This document shows positions 40,360 to 49,983 of a stretch of 64,000 bases of DNA, in pieces; the first letter of the stretch is position 1; every line of letters starts with the position of its first letter. The position numbers and the translations under genes are program-made. The notes under the pieces were generated by a model. That model did no database searches, was not told the DNA's origin, and worked only from the letters and a program-made list of their open reading frames with translations. The stretch comes from Cytophagaceae bacterium (lineage in GTDB: Bacteria > Bacteroidota > Bacteroidia > Cytophagales > Cyclobacteriaceae): NCBI GenBank assembly GCA_006969745.1, contig CP030886.1, positions 372,001 to 436,000 of the forward strand, given 5' to 3'.

Positions 40360-41939
40360 GGCATAAGATTGCTAACCTGCTGAAGAAAGAAATTGATGGA
40401 TTCGTTGCTGTAGTCCAGGATTAGACGAGGGAAAATACCAAGCAGAATCACTAAGATGGTCAATGGAATAAGCATTAGTTTCTCTCTAATTGTAATATCT
40501 ACCATGTTCACCTCCCAGCTTGCTTCTCTCACAAAATACTTTCCGTAGAACATCCGCTGAATCGTCCATAGGAAATAGGCTGCAGACACCGCAATACCTA
40601 AAGTTGCCAAAATTCCAATCCACAACGAGAACTCTGAGCTACCAAAAGCTCCCATCAATACCATTAATTCCCCAACAAAACCTGAAAGCCCCGGTAGTCC
40701 TAACCCTGCAAAAAAGAAAATTGCTGTGAAGAAAGTATACACCGGCATCTTACTGGCCAATCCACTAAAGTTTTCCATGGTCCTATTTCCTGTTCTATCA
40801 TAGATCACTCCGGCAATGAGGAACAAGGCAGGCGAAATTAATCCATGGGAGATCATATGAAATAGTGCTCCCGAAAAACCTATTGCGGTAAGGGATGCTA
40901 AACCTACCAGAACAAAGCCCATATGAGAAACAGAAGAGTAGGCCACCATCCGTTTTAAGTCTCTTTGAGCCAGTGCATTCAAACCTCCATATAGGATGGA
41001 TAAAACTCCAATAATCGCAACCAAGGTCGCATATTCCATTGCTGCATCTGGAAAAATTCCATACGCTATTCTTAGTAGACCATATGCACCTACTTTTAGC
41101 AACAATCCTGCTAAAACCACAGATATTGGTGTTGGAGCCTCCACATGTGCATCAGGCAACCAGGTGTGAACAGGCACTGCCGGTAGCTTAATACCAAACC
41201 CTATTATCAGGAAGATGAATGCCAGAGCTCGTGCCGAATACCCAAAAATGAGCTGAGGAGATTCAGGGTCCAACACAGAGCCTGAAGTGTAGTTTCCATC
41301 TAGCATTTGAACCAAACTAAATGTATTTGCATCTCCGTCTACTACACTTAGATAAAGTCCAATCATTACGACCAGGATAAACAACGATCCAAAAAGTGTG
41401 TACAGAAAAAACTTGATGGAAGCATAAGATCTTCGTTCTCCACCCCAAATTCCAATGAGAAAAAACATCGGAAGTAGCATGAATTCAAAACACAGGTAGA
41501 AAAGGAAAAAATCTAATGCAATGAAACAGCCAATGATGCTTGAACTTAGCACGAGATACAGAATAAAATAGCCTTTGGCCTTTTCCTGAATATTCCACGA
41601 TGAAACAACACCAATCAATAAAACAAAGGTAGAAAGTGCCACAAGTGGCAAGCTGATTCCATCCACACCTAAGAAGTAGTCGATTCTGATGGAGCCTATT
41701 GATCCAAGAGACATGAAAATCCAATCCGCTTTTTCTACAAATTGAAAAGCACCAGACCAGCTATCGGTAACTAATGATTTATCAAAATTTATCAACAAAA
41801 GAATTGATAATAAAAGCTGAATTGAGACTGTGGCCAATGACAACCTTCGAAAAACACTCCTGCGTTCGGCTGGAACAAACAACATTACAAAAGCAATGAG
41901 TATTGGAAGAAGGAATATATAGGTTAGGGTGTTTTGCAT
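40356..41939 (-). CDS. nuoM: NADH-quinone oxidoreductase subunit M
   Basis: A 527-residue antiporter-like complex I subunit. Conserved parts: LCFEFMLLPMFFLIGIWGG (with the key Glu of TM5), FFLYTLFGSLFILV, and FGIKLPAVPVHTWLPDAHVEAPTP with the central Lys and the HxWLPDAH signature. MVAYSSVSHMGFVLVG follows. It lies 6 nt after nuoL and overlaps nuoN by 4 nt. One of three proton-pumping modules in the membrane arm. Confidence 0.96.
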   Translation of the reverse strand: MQNTLTYIFLLPILIAFVMLFVPAERRSVFRRLSLATVSIQLLLSILLLINFDKSLVTDSWSGAFQFVEKADWIFMSLGSIGSIRIDYFLGVDGISLPLVALSTFVLLIGVVSSWNIQEKAKGYFILYLVLSSSIIGCFIALDFFLFYLCFEFMLLPMFFLIGIWGGERRSYASIKFFLYTLFGSLFILVVMIGLYLSVVDGDANTFSLVQMLDGNYTSGSVLDPESPQLIFGYSARALAFIFLIIGFGIKLPAVPVHTWLPDAHVEAPTPISVVLAGLLLKVGAYGLLRIAYGIFPDAAMEYATLVAIIGVLSILYGGLNALAQRDLKRMVAYSSVSHMGFVLVGLASLTAIGFSGALFHMISHGLISPALFLIAGVIYDRTGNRTMENFSGLASKMPVYTFFTAIFFFAGLGLPGLSGFVGELMVLMGAFGSSEFSLWIGILATLGIAVSAAYFLWTIQRMFYGKYFVREASWEVNMVDITIREKLMLIPLTILVILLGIFPRLILDYSNESINFFLQQVSNLMP

Positions 41940-41945
41940 GCGGTG

Positions 41946-43832
41946 CTAAAAAAACAGTATCCAACTTAAAATCAAAATAATACCAACCAACAGCCAGGTG
42001 AGTTGTGTTTGTATATCACGAGAGCTTAAACCAGCCAGTGCCTTTCCAATTAATCTGGAAATGACTCCTACCAGGTTTATTGGGCCATCAATTATAAATC
42101 GATCAATCAACGCTACGATCTTTGAAAAAACTACTCCGCCCACTCCAATCAAATGGATAGCTCCATCTACAACTCTTCGATCTACTTTAAAAGTAAATGA
42201 GGCAAGTCGCAATACTCCTTTACCAAAAAATTCGTAAAAGGTTGTTATAAAAAATCCGTTGAAAAGAATCTTTTTGTTGTCACTCTGAAGCTCAGCATAT
42301 GACCGATTATAGTTGGATCCTGGTTTAAAAAAAGAGAATGCTAGCACCAAGCCTGCAATTGCCATGAGTAGAGAAAGAAACGTGACAATCATTGAAATAA
42401 AGTCATCCGTATGGCTCGGCATTAATCCAATTGAAGCGTGTATCCATGAAGTGTGTGCAAGTGGGTTCCAATTATAGAATATCCAAATTGAGCCAATGGC
42501 CAGAATAATGAGTGGTGTTCTTACAACTGCTACTTCTTTGAAGGAAGAATATAGATTTTGAATCCGATTTTCACCCCAAAAAACCAACAAGACCATCCGT
42601 CCAACATATAATGCGGTTAGAAAGGCTGTGATTAGCGCTAAGTCGGGAACCACATAAGCCCATCTTCCAATGCTGCTTGCCCATTCCCAACCTGCAATGA
42701 TGATGCCTTCTTTGGACATAAACCCACTAAACAAAGGAACTCCGGCAAGAGCCAGCGAACAAACAAGAAATGTTTTATAGGTCCATGGGAGTTGGTTTCT
42801 TAGTCCTCCCATATTTCGAATGTCTTGAGGATCTTCTTTCGTTGCATGTTGCATAAAGTGTATGATTGCTCCAGCACCGAGAAACAAACCAGCTTTAAAA
42901 AACGCATGCGTGAATAAATGAAAGAGCGACGCGCTTTGTGCACCGACTCCCACTCCCATTACCATATATCCTAACTGTGAAATAGTGGAATAAGCAAGTA
43001 CTTTTTTAATGTCATGCTGCATCAATGCGCAAATTCCTCCATAAAAAGCAGTGAGGGTTCCGATCAAAGCAACAATCATTAATGCGTCTGGGTGCATAAA
43101 AGGTGATACTCTAAACAATAGATAAACACCGGCTGCTACCATGGTAGCAGCATGAATCAAGGCAGAAACAGGAGTTGGTCCCACCATAGCTTTTGTCAAC
43201 CATCCTGAAAATGGCAGCTGGGCTGATTTTCCGAAAGCGCCAATGGCGATGAGTATAGAAGGTAACATCAACCAATTCCCATCCATTAATGATATGTTCA
43301 GGCTTGATTGATCTAATAATAATATTCCTGCAAGCAGTGCTGCATCTGCCACACGATTGACCATGAAAGCAAGTCGTGCAGCACTGGGTATTCCTTGTTT
43401 TTGATACCAAAAACCAATTAAAAGATATGATGCCAACCCTACTAACTCCCAAAAAATAAAAAACAAAATGAGATGGTCTGCAAGAAGTAGCCCAATCATG
43501 GAAAAAGTGAAAAAGCCTAGCTTAAGAAAATATCTTCTTTTACCGTGTTCTTCACTCATATACTCCAGTGAGAAGATATGTACAAGCATTGAGATCAGCG
43601 ATACCAATGCGATAAGTATTAGCGATGTTTGATCTACAAGATAATTAAGCTTGTAGCCAGGCAACCATTCGATTGATCCCTGGATGTCATTGCCGGAAAA
43701 GGTGAAAAAAAGTGCGATGATAAGTGACGCAAATACACCGATTGAACTTATTGACACTTGCTTTCCGAAATAGGAAACAAACCCACCAATCAAAGGTGCA
43801 ATTAGCATAGCAAAGATCATCCATGTTTCCAT
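41946..43832 (-). CDS. nuoL: NADH-quinone oxidoreductase subunit L
   Basis: A 628-residue, the largest antiporter-like subunit, including the C-terminal lateral helix that braces the membrane arm. Signatures: FFIFWELVGLASYLLIGFWY with the TM5 Glu, GKSAQLPFSGWLTKAMVGPTPVSALIHAATMVAAG in overlapping pieces (Lys and WLxxAM..PTPVSALIHAATMV region), and LAYSTISQLGYMVMGVG. The end (TWLLVGIILILSWILFF) is one last membrane helix. It starts at the stop of nuoK (1-nt overlap). Confidence 0.96.
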   Translation of the reverse strand: METWMIFAMLIAPLIGGFVSYFGKQVSISSIGVFASLIIALFFTFSGNDIQGSIEWLPGYKLNYLVDQTSLILIALVSLISMLVHIFSLEYMSEEHGKRRYFLKLGFFTFSMIGLLLADHLILFFIFWELVGLASYLLIGFWYQKQGIPSAARLAFMVNRVADAALLAGILLLDQSSLNISLMDGNWLMLPSILIAIGAFGKSAQLPFSGWLTKAMVGPTPVSALIHAATMVAAGVYLLFRVSPFMHPDALMIVALIGTLTAFYGGICALMQHDIKKVLAYSTISQLGYMVMGVGVGAQSASLFHLFTHAFFKAGLFLGAGAIIHFMQHATKEDPQDIRNMGGLRNQLPWTYKTFLVCSLALAGVPLFSGFMSKEGIIIAGWEWASSIGRWAYVVPDLALITAFLTALYVGRMVLLVFWGENRIQNLYSSFKEVAVVRTPLIILAIGSIWIFYNWNPLAHTSWIHASIGLMPSHTDDFISMIVTFLSLLMAIAGLVLAFSFFKPGSNYNRSYAELQSDNKKILFNGFFITTFYEFFGKGVLRLASFTFKVDRRVVDGAIHLIGVGGVVFSKIVALIDRFIIDGPINLVGVISRLIGKALAGLSSRDIQTQLTWLLVGIILILSWILFF

Positions 43833-44140
43833 CAGTTTCCGACCTCCCTTAGCTCATCAAGGTTTGAAACCCTGGTCTTACGATAAATATTTAGAAGAAT
43901 TGCGAGTGCAATAGAAACCTCACATACGGTAATTACAATAGCAAAAATGGCGAATATCTGACCTTTCATATCATGATCGTATTGTGAAAATGAGGCCAAA
44001 ACAAGATTTGCGCCATTAAGCATAAGTTCCACTCCTATCAAAACAAATATTGCACTTCGCTTTGTCAAGACTACAAATACACCTGAGCTAAAAAGGAAGG
44101 CAGCAAAATATAGGTAATATGTTAAGTGTTCTTCATTCAT
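43832..44140 (-). CDS. nuoK: NADH-quinone oxidoreductase subunit K
   Basis: A 102-residue, three-helix complex I subunit. ATG 44140 (MNEEHLTYYLYFAAFLF) is chosen because a longer frame would add 18 residues and overlap nuoJ by about 60 nt; the chosen start overlaps by 8 nt. The two membrane-buried Glu needed for proton transfer are present: one in LIGVELMLNGANLVL and one in ITVCEVSIALAILL. Confidence 0.94.
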   Translation of the reverse strand: MNEEHLTYYLYFAAFLFSSGVFVVLTKRSAIFVLIGVELMLNGANLVLASFSQYDHDMKGQIFAIFAIVITVCEVSIALAILLNIYRKTRVSNLDELREVGN

Positions 44141-44624
44141 CACCAGCCATTTTAGCAAGATAAGCTGCACCAACCAGCGCAACCAATAAAACAAATGCGA
44201 TCAATTCAAAAGCAACTATATGCTCCGTAAGAAATGAAATGCCGATTTCACGTATTTGATCATTATGATCAATATTGGCTGTTCTGAAATTAGCATTTGA
44301 AATCAGATATGCCAAAGCTGAAAATAAGCTTAATGAAATGATTGCGCCAATTAAGGCATTGTTCGATCCTGAAATCACTTTATCTCCTCTCAACCGGTTG
44401 GTCATCATCACTCCAAATGCTAGGAGGATTACCACTCCTCCAGCGTAGAGCATAATTTGAACAACAGCCAGTAGCTCCGACATCAGAATTACATAAATCC
44501 CGGCAATTCCTACAAGCGCCAGACAGAGTGCGTAAGCAGCGTGCACAATATTTCGAGTATAAACGATGATGCCTACACCCAGTAGTGTTAATAGCACAAG
44601 TAATATTTGTATGAAAATACCCAC
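44133..44624 (-). CDS. nuoJ: NADH-quinone oxidoreductase subunit J
   Basis: A 163-residue, five-helix complex I subunit. It has HAAYALCLALVGIAGIYVIL, with the pi-bulge helix region typical of NuoJ, and AVVQIMLYAGGVVILLAFGVM, the best-conserved stretch. The C-terminal helix is LIAFVLLVALVGAAYLA. It overlaps the nuoI stop by one base. Confidence 0.95.
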   Translation of the reverse strand: MGIFIQILLVLLTLLGVGIIVYTRNIVHAAYALCLALVGIAGIYVILMSELLAVVQIMLYAGGVVILLAFGVMMTNRLRGDKVISGSNNALIGAIISLSLFSALAYLISNANFRTANIDHNDQIREIGISFLTEHIVAFELIAFVLLVALVGAAYLAKMAGDE

Positions 44625-45274
44625 TACTTCTTTTTAGGAATTCTAGGTTTGAAAACTGGCTTAGATGTTGGCTTTTTCATCACATCTACTTCCTTTTTTA
44701 TGGCAGGAAGCTCTGGTTTGGCCTTCAACTTAGCTTCTTGATATTCTTCAAATTCTTGTTTCTTTTCAGCTATTTCAGTTTCAGTCATTTTACTGAATGA
44801 GAAATTGTGATCCAGAATATCCGTGGTTGTAAAGTCAAACTCTTTAGTCATCGTCAAACATTCTGTCGGGCATACAACTGTACATAATCCACAAAAACAG
44901 CACTTAGACATATCGATATCAAACTTTGCAGCATGAATCCGTAAAGGAGTGCCATCAGAGGTTTGACCAAATACTTCCGGTGATCTCACAGGTTCAATAT
45001 CTATGCAATCAACGGGACAAATCTTCGCACATTTATCGCAAACTATGCAATCATCAATTTCATTGTGCAGTTGGTAGCGGCCATGATCGGGAATTGGAAT
45101 TTGCTCATGCGGATACTGAACGGTAAATGTTCCGTTAGCTTTATTAAAATAATTGTCCTCACCTATCCATTCCTTTTTACGTCTTTTTCTTGCCTGGAAG
45201 AAATAGCGAATAGAAAGTAACATCCCTTTCCAGGTAGTTTTCGCAGCAACTGATATGTTTCCAAAATAGCTCAT
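44624..45274 (-). CDS. nuoI: NADH-quinone oxidoreductase subunit I
   Basis: A 216-residue ferredoxin-like subunit that carries clusters N6a and N6b. The two 4Fe-4S motifs are CIVCDKCAKICPVDCI and CCFCGLCTVVCPTECL. ATG 45274 is preferred to a start at 45310, which would overlap nuoH by 32 nt; the chosen start leaves a 4-nt gap. The C-terminal extension of about 60 Lys/Glu/Pro-rich residues (KKEVDVMKKPTSKPVF) is longer than in E. coli NuoI. It links the peripheral and membrane arms of complex I. Confidence 0.95.
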   Translation of the reverse strand: MSYFGNISVAAKTTWKGMLLSIRYFFQARKRRKKEWIGEDNYFNKANGTFTVQYPHEQIPIPDHGRYQLHNEIDDCIVCDKCAKICPVDCIDIEPVRSPEVFGQTSDGTPLRIHAAKFDIDMSKCCFCGLCTVVCPTECLTMTKEFDFTTTDILDHNFSFSKMTETEIAEKKQEFEEYQEAKLKAKPELPAIKKEVDVMKKPTSKPVFKPRIPKKK

Positions 45275-45278
45275 ATAT

Positions 45279-46253
45279 CTAACTGATGATCCAAAGTTTC
45301 CATAAGGCACAAATGAATAACATCACAATAGACAATGGTGTTAAATATTTCCAAGACAAACTCATGAGTTGATCTACTCTTAATCGCGGCAATGTCCATC
45401 TTACCCACATTTGAACAAAGATCAGAATTAATGCCTTTGACAGCAACCAGATTGAACCCCAGATAGGTCCGGTTCCAAAATCATCGATTGGTGAGCTCCA
45501 TCCACCAAAAAACATGACAGCTCCAAGGATTGAAAGCAAAAGCATCATACCATACTCAGCAAGCATAAACATACCCCAGCGAAAGCCGGAATATTCTGTG
45601 CTATAACCACCGATCAATTCAGATTCTGACTCTGGAAGATCAAATGGAGTTCGATTTGATTCTGCAAGACTGGCTATAAAGAAGATGATAAATGGAATAA
45701 TAAGAACTGGATGGTTCACTATATGCCATGAAAGCAAGCCGTGACTTTGGTTGGCACTCATCTGACTCAGATCTAGTGTCCCACTAATGATCACAACACA
45801 CAAGACACTAATTCCTAACGGCACTTCGTAGGAGACGATTTGGGCAACAGAACGCATAGCTCCATAAAGGCTGTATTTATTGTTAGATGCCCATCCGGCC
45901 ATTAGAATACCTAAAACATCAAGAGAGACAACTGCAAGAAGGAAGAATACCCCGGCAGATATACCGGAACCTCCAACTACTTCATTGATCGGCAATACTG
46001 AATATCCGGTGAATACAGCGGCAAACACAATAAATGGTGCAACCAGAAAGGGAATCAGGTCGACTGCATCTGCCCTAATATCTTCTTTCTGAAGCATCTT
46101 TAGCAAATCGGCGATTGTCTGAAGTATTCCTTTGGGTCCTACTTCCATTGGCCCAAGTCTATTCTGAATAAATGCGGCAGTTTTCCGCTCTGCATAAACA
46201 GCGAATACCACAAAAATCAACAGAAAAGCCAGGTAGAAAACGAATGAAATCAC
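45279..46253 (-). CDS. nuoH: NADH-quinone oxidoreductase subunit H
   Basis: A 324-residue, eight-helix subunit that forms part of the quinone-binding site. Signatures: YAERKTAAFIQNRLGPMEVG (the ERK..xxRxGP motif), LLKMLQKEDI, VSYEVPLGIS and ESNRTPFDLPESESELIGGY, which contains the charged loop linked to quinone reduction. It is the first nuo gene of this cluster. On its upstream side is a secreted protease gene, not nuoG, so the complex I genes are split. Confidence 0.96.
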   Translation of the reverse strand: MISFVFYLAFLLIFVVFAVYAERKTAAFIQNRLGPMEVGPKGILQTIADLLKMLQKEDIRADAVDLIPFLVAPFIVFAAVFTGYSVLPINEVVGGSGISAGVFFLLAVVSLDVLGILMAGWASNNKYSLYGAMRSVAQIVSYEVPLGISVLCVVIISGTLDLSQMSANQSHGLLSWHIVNHPVLIIPFIIFFIASLAESNRTPFDLPESESELIGGYSTEYSGFRWGMFMLAEYGMMLLLSILGAVMFFGGWSSPIDDFGTGPIWGSIWLLSKALILIFVQMWVRWTLPRLRVDQLMSLSWKYLTPLSIVMLFICALWKLWIIS

Positions 46254-46271
46254 ACTCGAATTTACGCCTCT

Positions 46272-48596
46272 TTATTGTTTAAGAAAACGTCGGTATACCT
46301 TTTCTCCTTCCAATTCGAAATGCAGAATGTAAAGTCCTGCTTCTAAGGAGGTTACATCTATCTTCTCCTCCAATTCAAACACGCCTATTTCCCTTCCTAT
46401 CAAATCTGTAACAGTTACACCATCAACTTCCTTCCATAGGTGAGATGGAAGGTTAATGCCAATGTAATCAGATGTCGGATTCGGGTAGATTTCCAAATTA
46501 GAGTCTATCGCATCGTTAGAAAGAACTATAAATATTTCGGATAAAGCAGTACAAGCTCCATTCGATACTTCCACTGTGTAACTTCCGGCATTTTCGAAAT
46601 CCAACGTGGCTGAAGTCGCTCCACTGATCGGCAAGCCTTCCAGATACCATTGGAATGTTTGATCTCCCTCAGATGCAACAGAAAGCTGCCCATTTACCAG
46701 TTCGACTACTGGTTCCGGGTAATCATTTTCAGCTCCTATTTCTACTGCTTGGGTTTCCAAAGTACCAAGTGCATTTCTAACTGTAATCGTATAGGTACCA
46801 GGCAACAGATTCTCTATCACATTTGAATCTGTAAATGTCTCGCCATCTGCGCTGTACTCAAAGGCTCCTTCAACAGACAAGCTGACGGCAACTGAGCCAT
46901 CCTGAATATCCGGGCAAGAGGCATTGGTAATGTTTACACTTTCAATAGAAAAATTAGGATCAAAAACATCTATACTGTAATTGTCCAGGTATAAGTTATT
47001 TCCATATCCATTTATTGCTTTGAAGGCAAACTCAACCACTTCGTCGGTTTCATCGATTTCGAATAAAACCGTTTCAGATTCCCACTGATTACTGGTTGGG
47101 GTAAATGCAGATTCTTGACTAGCAACAGTCGCAAGTTCATTGCCTTCTTTTGACCAGGCGGTCTGCCATTGTCCACAAGGATTTCTGTATACTACTTCCA
47201 GGCCATCGAAAAAGCTTTCGCTGTAAGGAGCATATGAGTAATCAAAAGTCAATGCAAATACTTTTTCAACAGAAGTATTTAGCGTTGCAATAACTAAATA
47301 ATCTTCAGCTCCTGAATTGCTGTAACTGTAGAAATTCATGTACACTGAGTTTGTTCCTTCTGTAAATGCAGCATCGGTTTTTTCCCAGGTGTAGCTTTCA
47401 TCTTCATTGTAAACGTATTCAGCTAGTTCTGCCTCCTCAAATGAACCTGATTCTGATGTCACCTCTGAGGTTACTTCACTCTTTACAGTAATGTGGTTTT
47501 CAAGAAATTTGGTATCGGTACCTCCATCTGCTTCAGTAATAACAAGAGTCACATCATAACTGCCAACAGTAGAATATGTGACCGTCGGATTTTCATCTGT
47601 AGATGACGCAGGTGTACCACCTTCAAAAGTCCATTCATAACTAACAGCATTTACAGATTCATTGAGGAAATCAACTGTATTGTTTTCACAAACTTCCTTT
47701 GAAGAAACATCGAAAATGGCTGCATAATTTTTATCGTATAAGTAGGTTTTATACTCGTCATATGCAGCGACTATTCTATCAGCTTGTCCTTGTGAAAATT
47801 CATCCCTGCAATATTTTACGGAGTAAGACATTAAGTTTCGTGGGTTCGGAATGTAGGTATCTCCGTTGGCATCTGTTGCATCACCTGTATAAAGACAGTC
47901 TCCATCCACCTGACCGGAGAGATTTGGATCTGCTTCTGTATCGCAAAGGTCATCACCTGCATTTTCACAGTTTGAGCTCCCCTCTTCCCTTGTCACAAGC
48001 TCGTCAGTAGTCCCGGTATTTGATTTTCCGTGTGTGTGGTATAAAGCAAAGTAATGTCCAAGTTCATGAGGGAAAGTAGACCCATTGGTAGTGCAATCAT
48101 TAACCATTACAATTCTGTCGATTCCACTGGCTGGAAATCTTGCATAGCCACAAACCGGTGTGGTGCCTGACATTGCCGAGTTGAAGAAATATACGTTTAT
48201 GGTATTTTCAACAAAGTGCTGACTCGCTAATTCGCCTTCTTGGGACGAATTGAAGTCGTAGTAATCATCATTGTCGATGTAATTGATATCTCCGAATAGG
48301 AAAAATTCCATATTCGTCAATGTATAAATTTCATTCACATCTGCGATTGCATCAGTCAATTCTTGTTCAGTCAATCCTCCTGTTCCATCAGAGGTTCGGA
48401 CTATGTGTGCGGTAATGGCAATTTTTGTCAGTGATGGTGCGGCAATAGAAATCCGTGCGTCGGATTTTGCTACTTCCAATTTGTTAAGAACCTCAATGTC
48501 TTTCTTTGTAGGTTCTGTACCACAAATTAATTCTTGGGCAAATGCCCCGAGATTAATTATTGAAAAGAGCGTTAATAATTTTATCCTGGCAACCAT
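46272..48596 (-). CDS. T9SS-sorted M43 family zinc metalloprotease with PKD domain
   Basis: A 774-residue secreted protein. The signal peptide is MVARIKLLTLFSIINLGAFA. A pappalysin-type (M43) metalloprotease domain has the zinc motif HELGHYFALYHTHG near residue 180. A PKD domain follows at about 300-370 (YEWTFEGGTPAS, TVTYSTVGSYDVTLVI). Then come a galactose-binding-like region (about 380-555), Ig-like segments and a T9SS type A sorting domain at the end (NLEIYPNPTSDYIGI, SLEAGLYILHFELEG). It should leave the cell through type IX secretion and be fixed to the surface or released. Its start overlaps the lipoprotein gene upstream by 16 nt. Confidence 0.93.
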   Translation of the reverse strand: MVARIKLLTLFSIINLGAFAQELICGTEPTKKDIEVLNKLEVAKSDARISIAAPSLTKIAITAHIVRTSDGTGGLTEQELTDAIADVNEIYTLTNMEFFLFGDINYIDNDDYYDFNSSQEGELASQHFVENTINVYFFNSAMSGTTPVCGYARFPASGIDRIVMVNDCTTNGSTFPHELGHYFALYHTHGKSNTGTTDELVTREEGSSNCENAGDDLCDTEADPNLSGQVDGDCLYTGDATDANGDTYIPNPRNLMSYSVKYCRDEFSQGQADRIVAAYDEYKTYLYDKNYAAIFDVSSKEVCENNTVDFLNESVNAVSYEWTFEGGTPASSTDENPTVTYSTVGSYDVTLVITEADGGTDTKFLENHITVKSEVTSEVTSESGSFEEAELAEYVYNEDESYTWEKTDAAFTEGTNSVYMNFYSYSNSGAEDYLVIATLNTSVEKVFALTFDYSYAPYSESFFDGLEVVYRNPCGQWQTAWSKEGNELATVASQESAFTPTSNQWESETVLFEIDETDEVVEFAFKAINGYGNNLYLDNYSIDVFDPNFSIESVNITNASCPDIQDGSVAVSLSVEGAFEYSADGETFTDSNVIENLLPGTYTITVRNALGTLETQAVEIGAENDYPEPVVELVNGQLSVASEGDQTFQWYLEGLPISGATSATLDFENAGSYTVEVSNGACTALSEIFIVLSNDAIDSNLEIYPNPTSDYIGINLPSHLWKEVDGVTVTDLIGREIGVFELEEKIDVTSLEAGLYILHFELEGEKVYRRFLKQ

Positions 48597-49072
48597 CCTA
48601 CGTTTATATTTTCAAGTCTTAAATAATCAATTGATACCGTTTCAAACACTACATTTCTTAGAATAACCGTCGCCTTATAAGGTTCATTTTTATTAGCCTT
48701 TTCCAGCTCTGGTTCGCTTACCAAAAGCTCGATAGTTCCATCAGAAGCTACTTCTTCTAAAATTTCACTTGGACGTTTTTCGGGCATTAAATCATTACAA
48801 AGTGTTGTATTGATCTCACTGTCATACTTCTTTCGTGTCACCTTCACCACATCGGACTTTCCTATCCCATAGCTTTGTCTGGGTTCCAACTCGATGGAAG
48901 AAACATCAACAACAACTGAAACATACTCTTTATTATCCTCTGTAAGCTTGTAGACAATAAAATTGCCACACCCAACACTTCCACCAGAAAATGGATGGAT
49001 AGTTTTGGTATTTTTAGAAACAGAACAGCTTGTGATAAGGAGAATTGGAAGAAGCTTTAGTAGTATTTTCAT
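48581..49072 (-). CDS. Lipoprotein of unknown function
   Basis: A 163-residue lipoprotein: MKILLKLLPILLITSC (Cys16), then SVSKNTKTIHPF. The mature part has strands (CGNFIVYKLTEDNKEYVSVVVDV, YKATVILRNVVFETVSIDYL) with a Cys pair (near 35 and 92) that could form a disulfide. I recognise no family. Its end overlaps the protease gene start, so the two are coupled. It may be an accessory or inhibitor for that protease; this is only context. Confidence 0.75.
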   Translation of the reverse strand: MKILLKLLPILLITSCSVSKNTKTIHPFSGGSVGCGNFIVYKLTEDNKEYVSVVVDVSSIELEPRQSYGIGKSDVVKVTRKKYDSEINTTLCNDLMPEKRPSEILEEVASDGTIELLVSEPELEKANKNEPYKATVILRNVVFETVSIDYLRLENINVGWLPG

Positions 49073-49081
49073 TATGTAAAT

Positions 49082-49909
49082 CTAAGTTAATTCATCCCAA
49101 ATGGGAATTTGTTCAAGATGCACTTCAGTTCCGAAAAATGTTTTCGTTGTTTGCTCGAAGGACTCGGTAAAATCTGAAACGAAAAACTTGTCCACCGCAT
49201 CTGATCCCTTGCTTGAAAGCTGATTGTATTCAAGATATGATTTAAGTGCTCTAGCAACAGTATCAGCAGAGTCTATAATTTCCACCTCTTTATTTGAAGA
49301 GTAAAAATAATTTTTGATCTCCTGATGAATGATTGGATAGTGTGTGCACCCTAAAATAAGTGCGTTGATATTTGATAGAACAGGGTCGTTAAGATATTTA
49401 TTAATAATATTTCTACTTATCTCATCTTCGTAAATGCCCTCTTCTATCATTGGAACCAAAAGAGGAGTAGCTAACGACACAAATTCTATGTCTTGGTTCA
49501 AGTCTGAAATTTTTCTCGCATAAACACCTGAACTCACAGTTTGTTTCGTCCCAATCAAACCAAGTTTATCACCATTATGATTTTCTCTTATAAAATCTAT
49601 CGTTGGGTTAATTACATCGAACACCTTGGCTCGCTTTCCGACATATTCTGTAACCAGATCATAAGCCGCGGAAGAAGCCGAGTTGCAGGCAATCAAAATT
49701 ACTTTGCACTTATGCTGAAGCAGCATCTCAGCAATTCGCACTGAGTAGGCCTGAATTGCTGCAGTAGATTTATCACCATATGGAAGATGGGCAGTATCTC
49801 CAAAATAGATAATCGACTCATTAGGTAATATTTTTTTTACAGCACGAGCAACGGTAAGGCCACCAATTCCACTATCAAAAATACCAATGGGCTGACTTGA
49901 TTTCATCAA
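49082..49909 (-). CDS. murI: Glutamate racemase
   Basis: Makes D-glutamate for peptidoglycan. It has 275 residues with both catalytic Cys: one in LIACNSASSAAYD and one in ALILGCTHYPII. The start PIGIFDSGIGGLTVARAV and YFGDTAHLPYGDKS are family signatures. Two ATG codons begin the frame, and either is possible. It is 9 nt upstream of the lipoprotein gene. A terminator separates it from the cystathionine beta-synthase gene, so it probably has its own promoter. Confidence 0.96.
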   Translation of the reverse strand: MMKSSQPIGIFDSGIGGLTVARAVKKILPNESIIYFGDTAHLPYGDKSTAAIQAYSVRIAEMLLQHKCKVILIACNSASSAAYDLVTEYVGKRAKVFDVINPTIDFIRENHNGDKLGLIGTKQTVSSGVYARKISDLNQDIEFVSLATPLLVPMIEEGIYEDEISRNIINKYLNDPVLSNINALILGCTHYPIIHQEIKNYFYSSNKEVEIIDSADTVARALKSYLEYNQLSSKGSDAVDKFFVSDFTESFEQTTKTFFGTEVHLEQIPIWDELT

Positions 49910-49912
49910 TTA

Positions 49913-49942
49913 AAAAAGTCCCGACGAGTTACGCCGGGACTG
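49913..49942 (-). terminator. Intrinsic terminator after the cystathionine beta-synthase gene
   Basis: On the minus strand AGTCCCG and CGGGACT pair (7 bp) with two more G-C pairs inside, then TTTTTTA. It lies between the CBS gene stop (49984) and the murI start (49909). Confidence 0.88.
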
Positions 49943-49983
49943 CAAGTAAAGAGTTAAATATTCAATTGTGTATTCAAATCTAA

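Noticed and set aside
44141..44194. A longer nuoK start
   Set aside because: It would overlap nuoJ by about 60 nt and add residues absent from NuoK; ATG 44140 gives the normal length.
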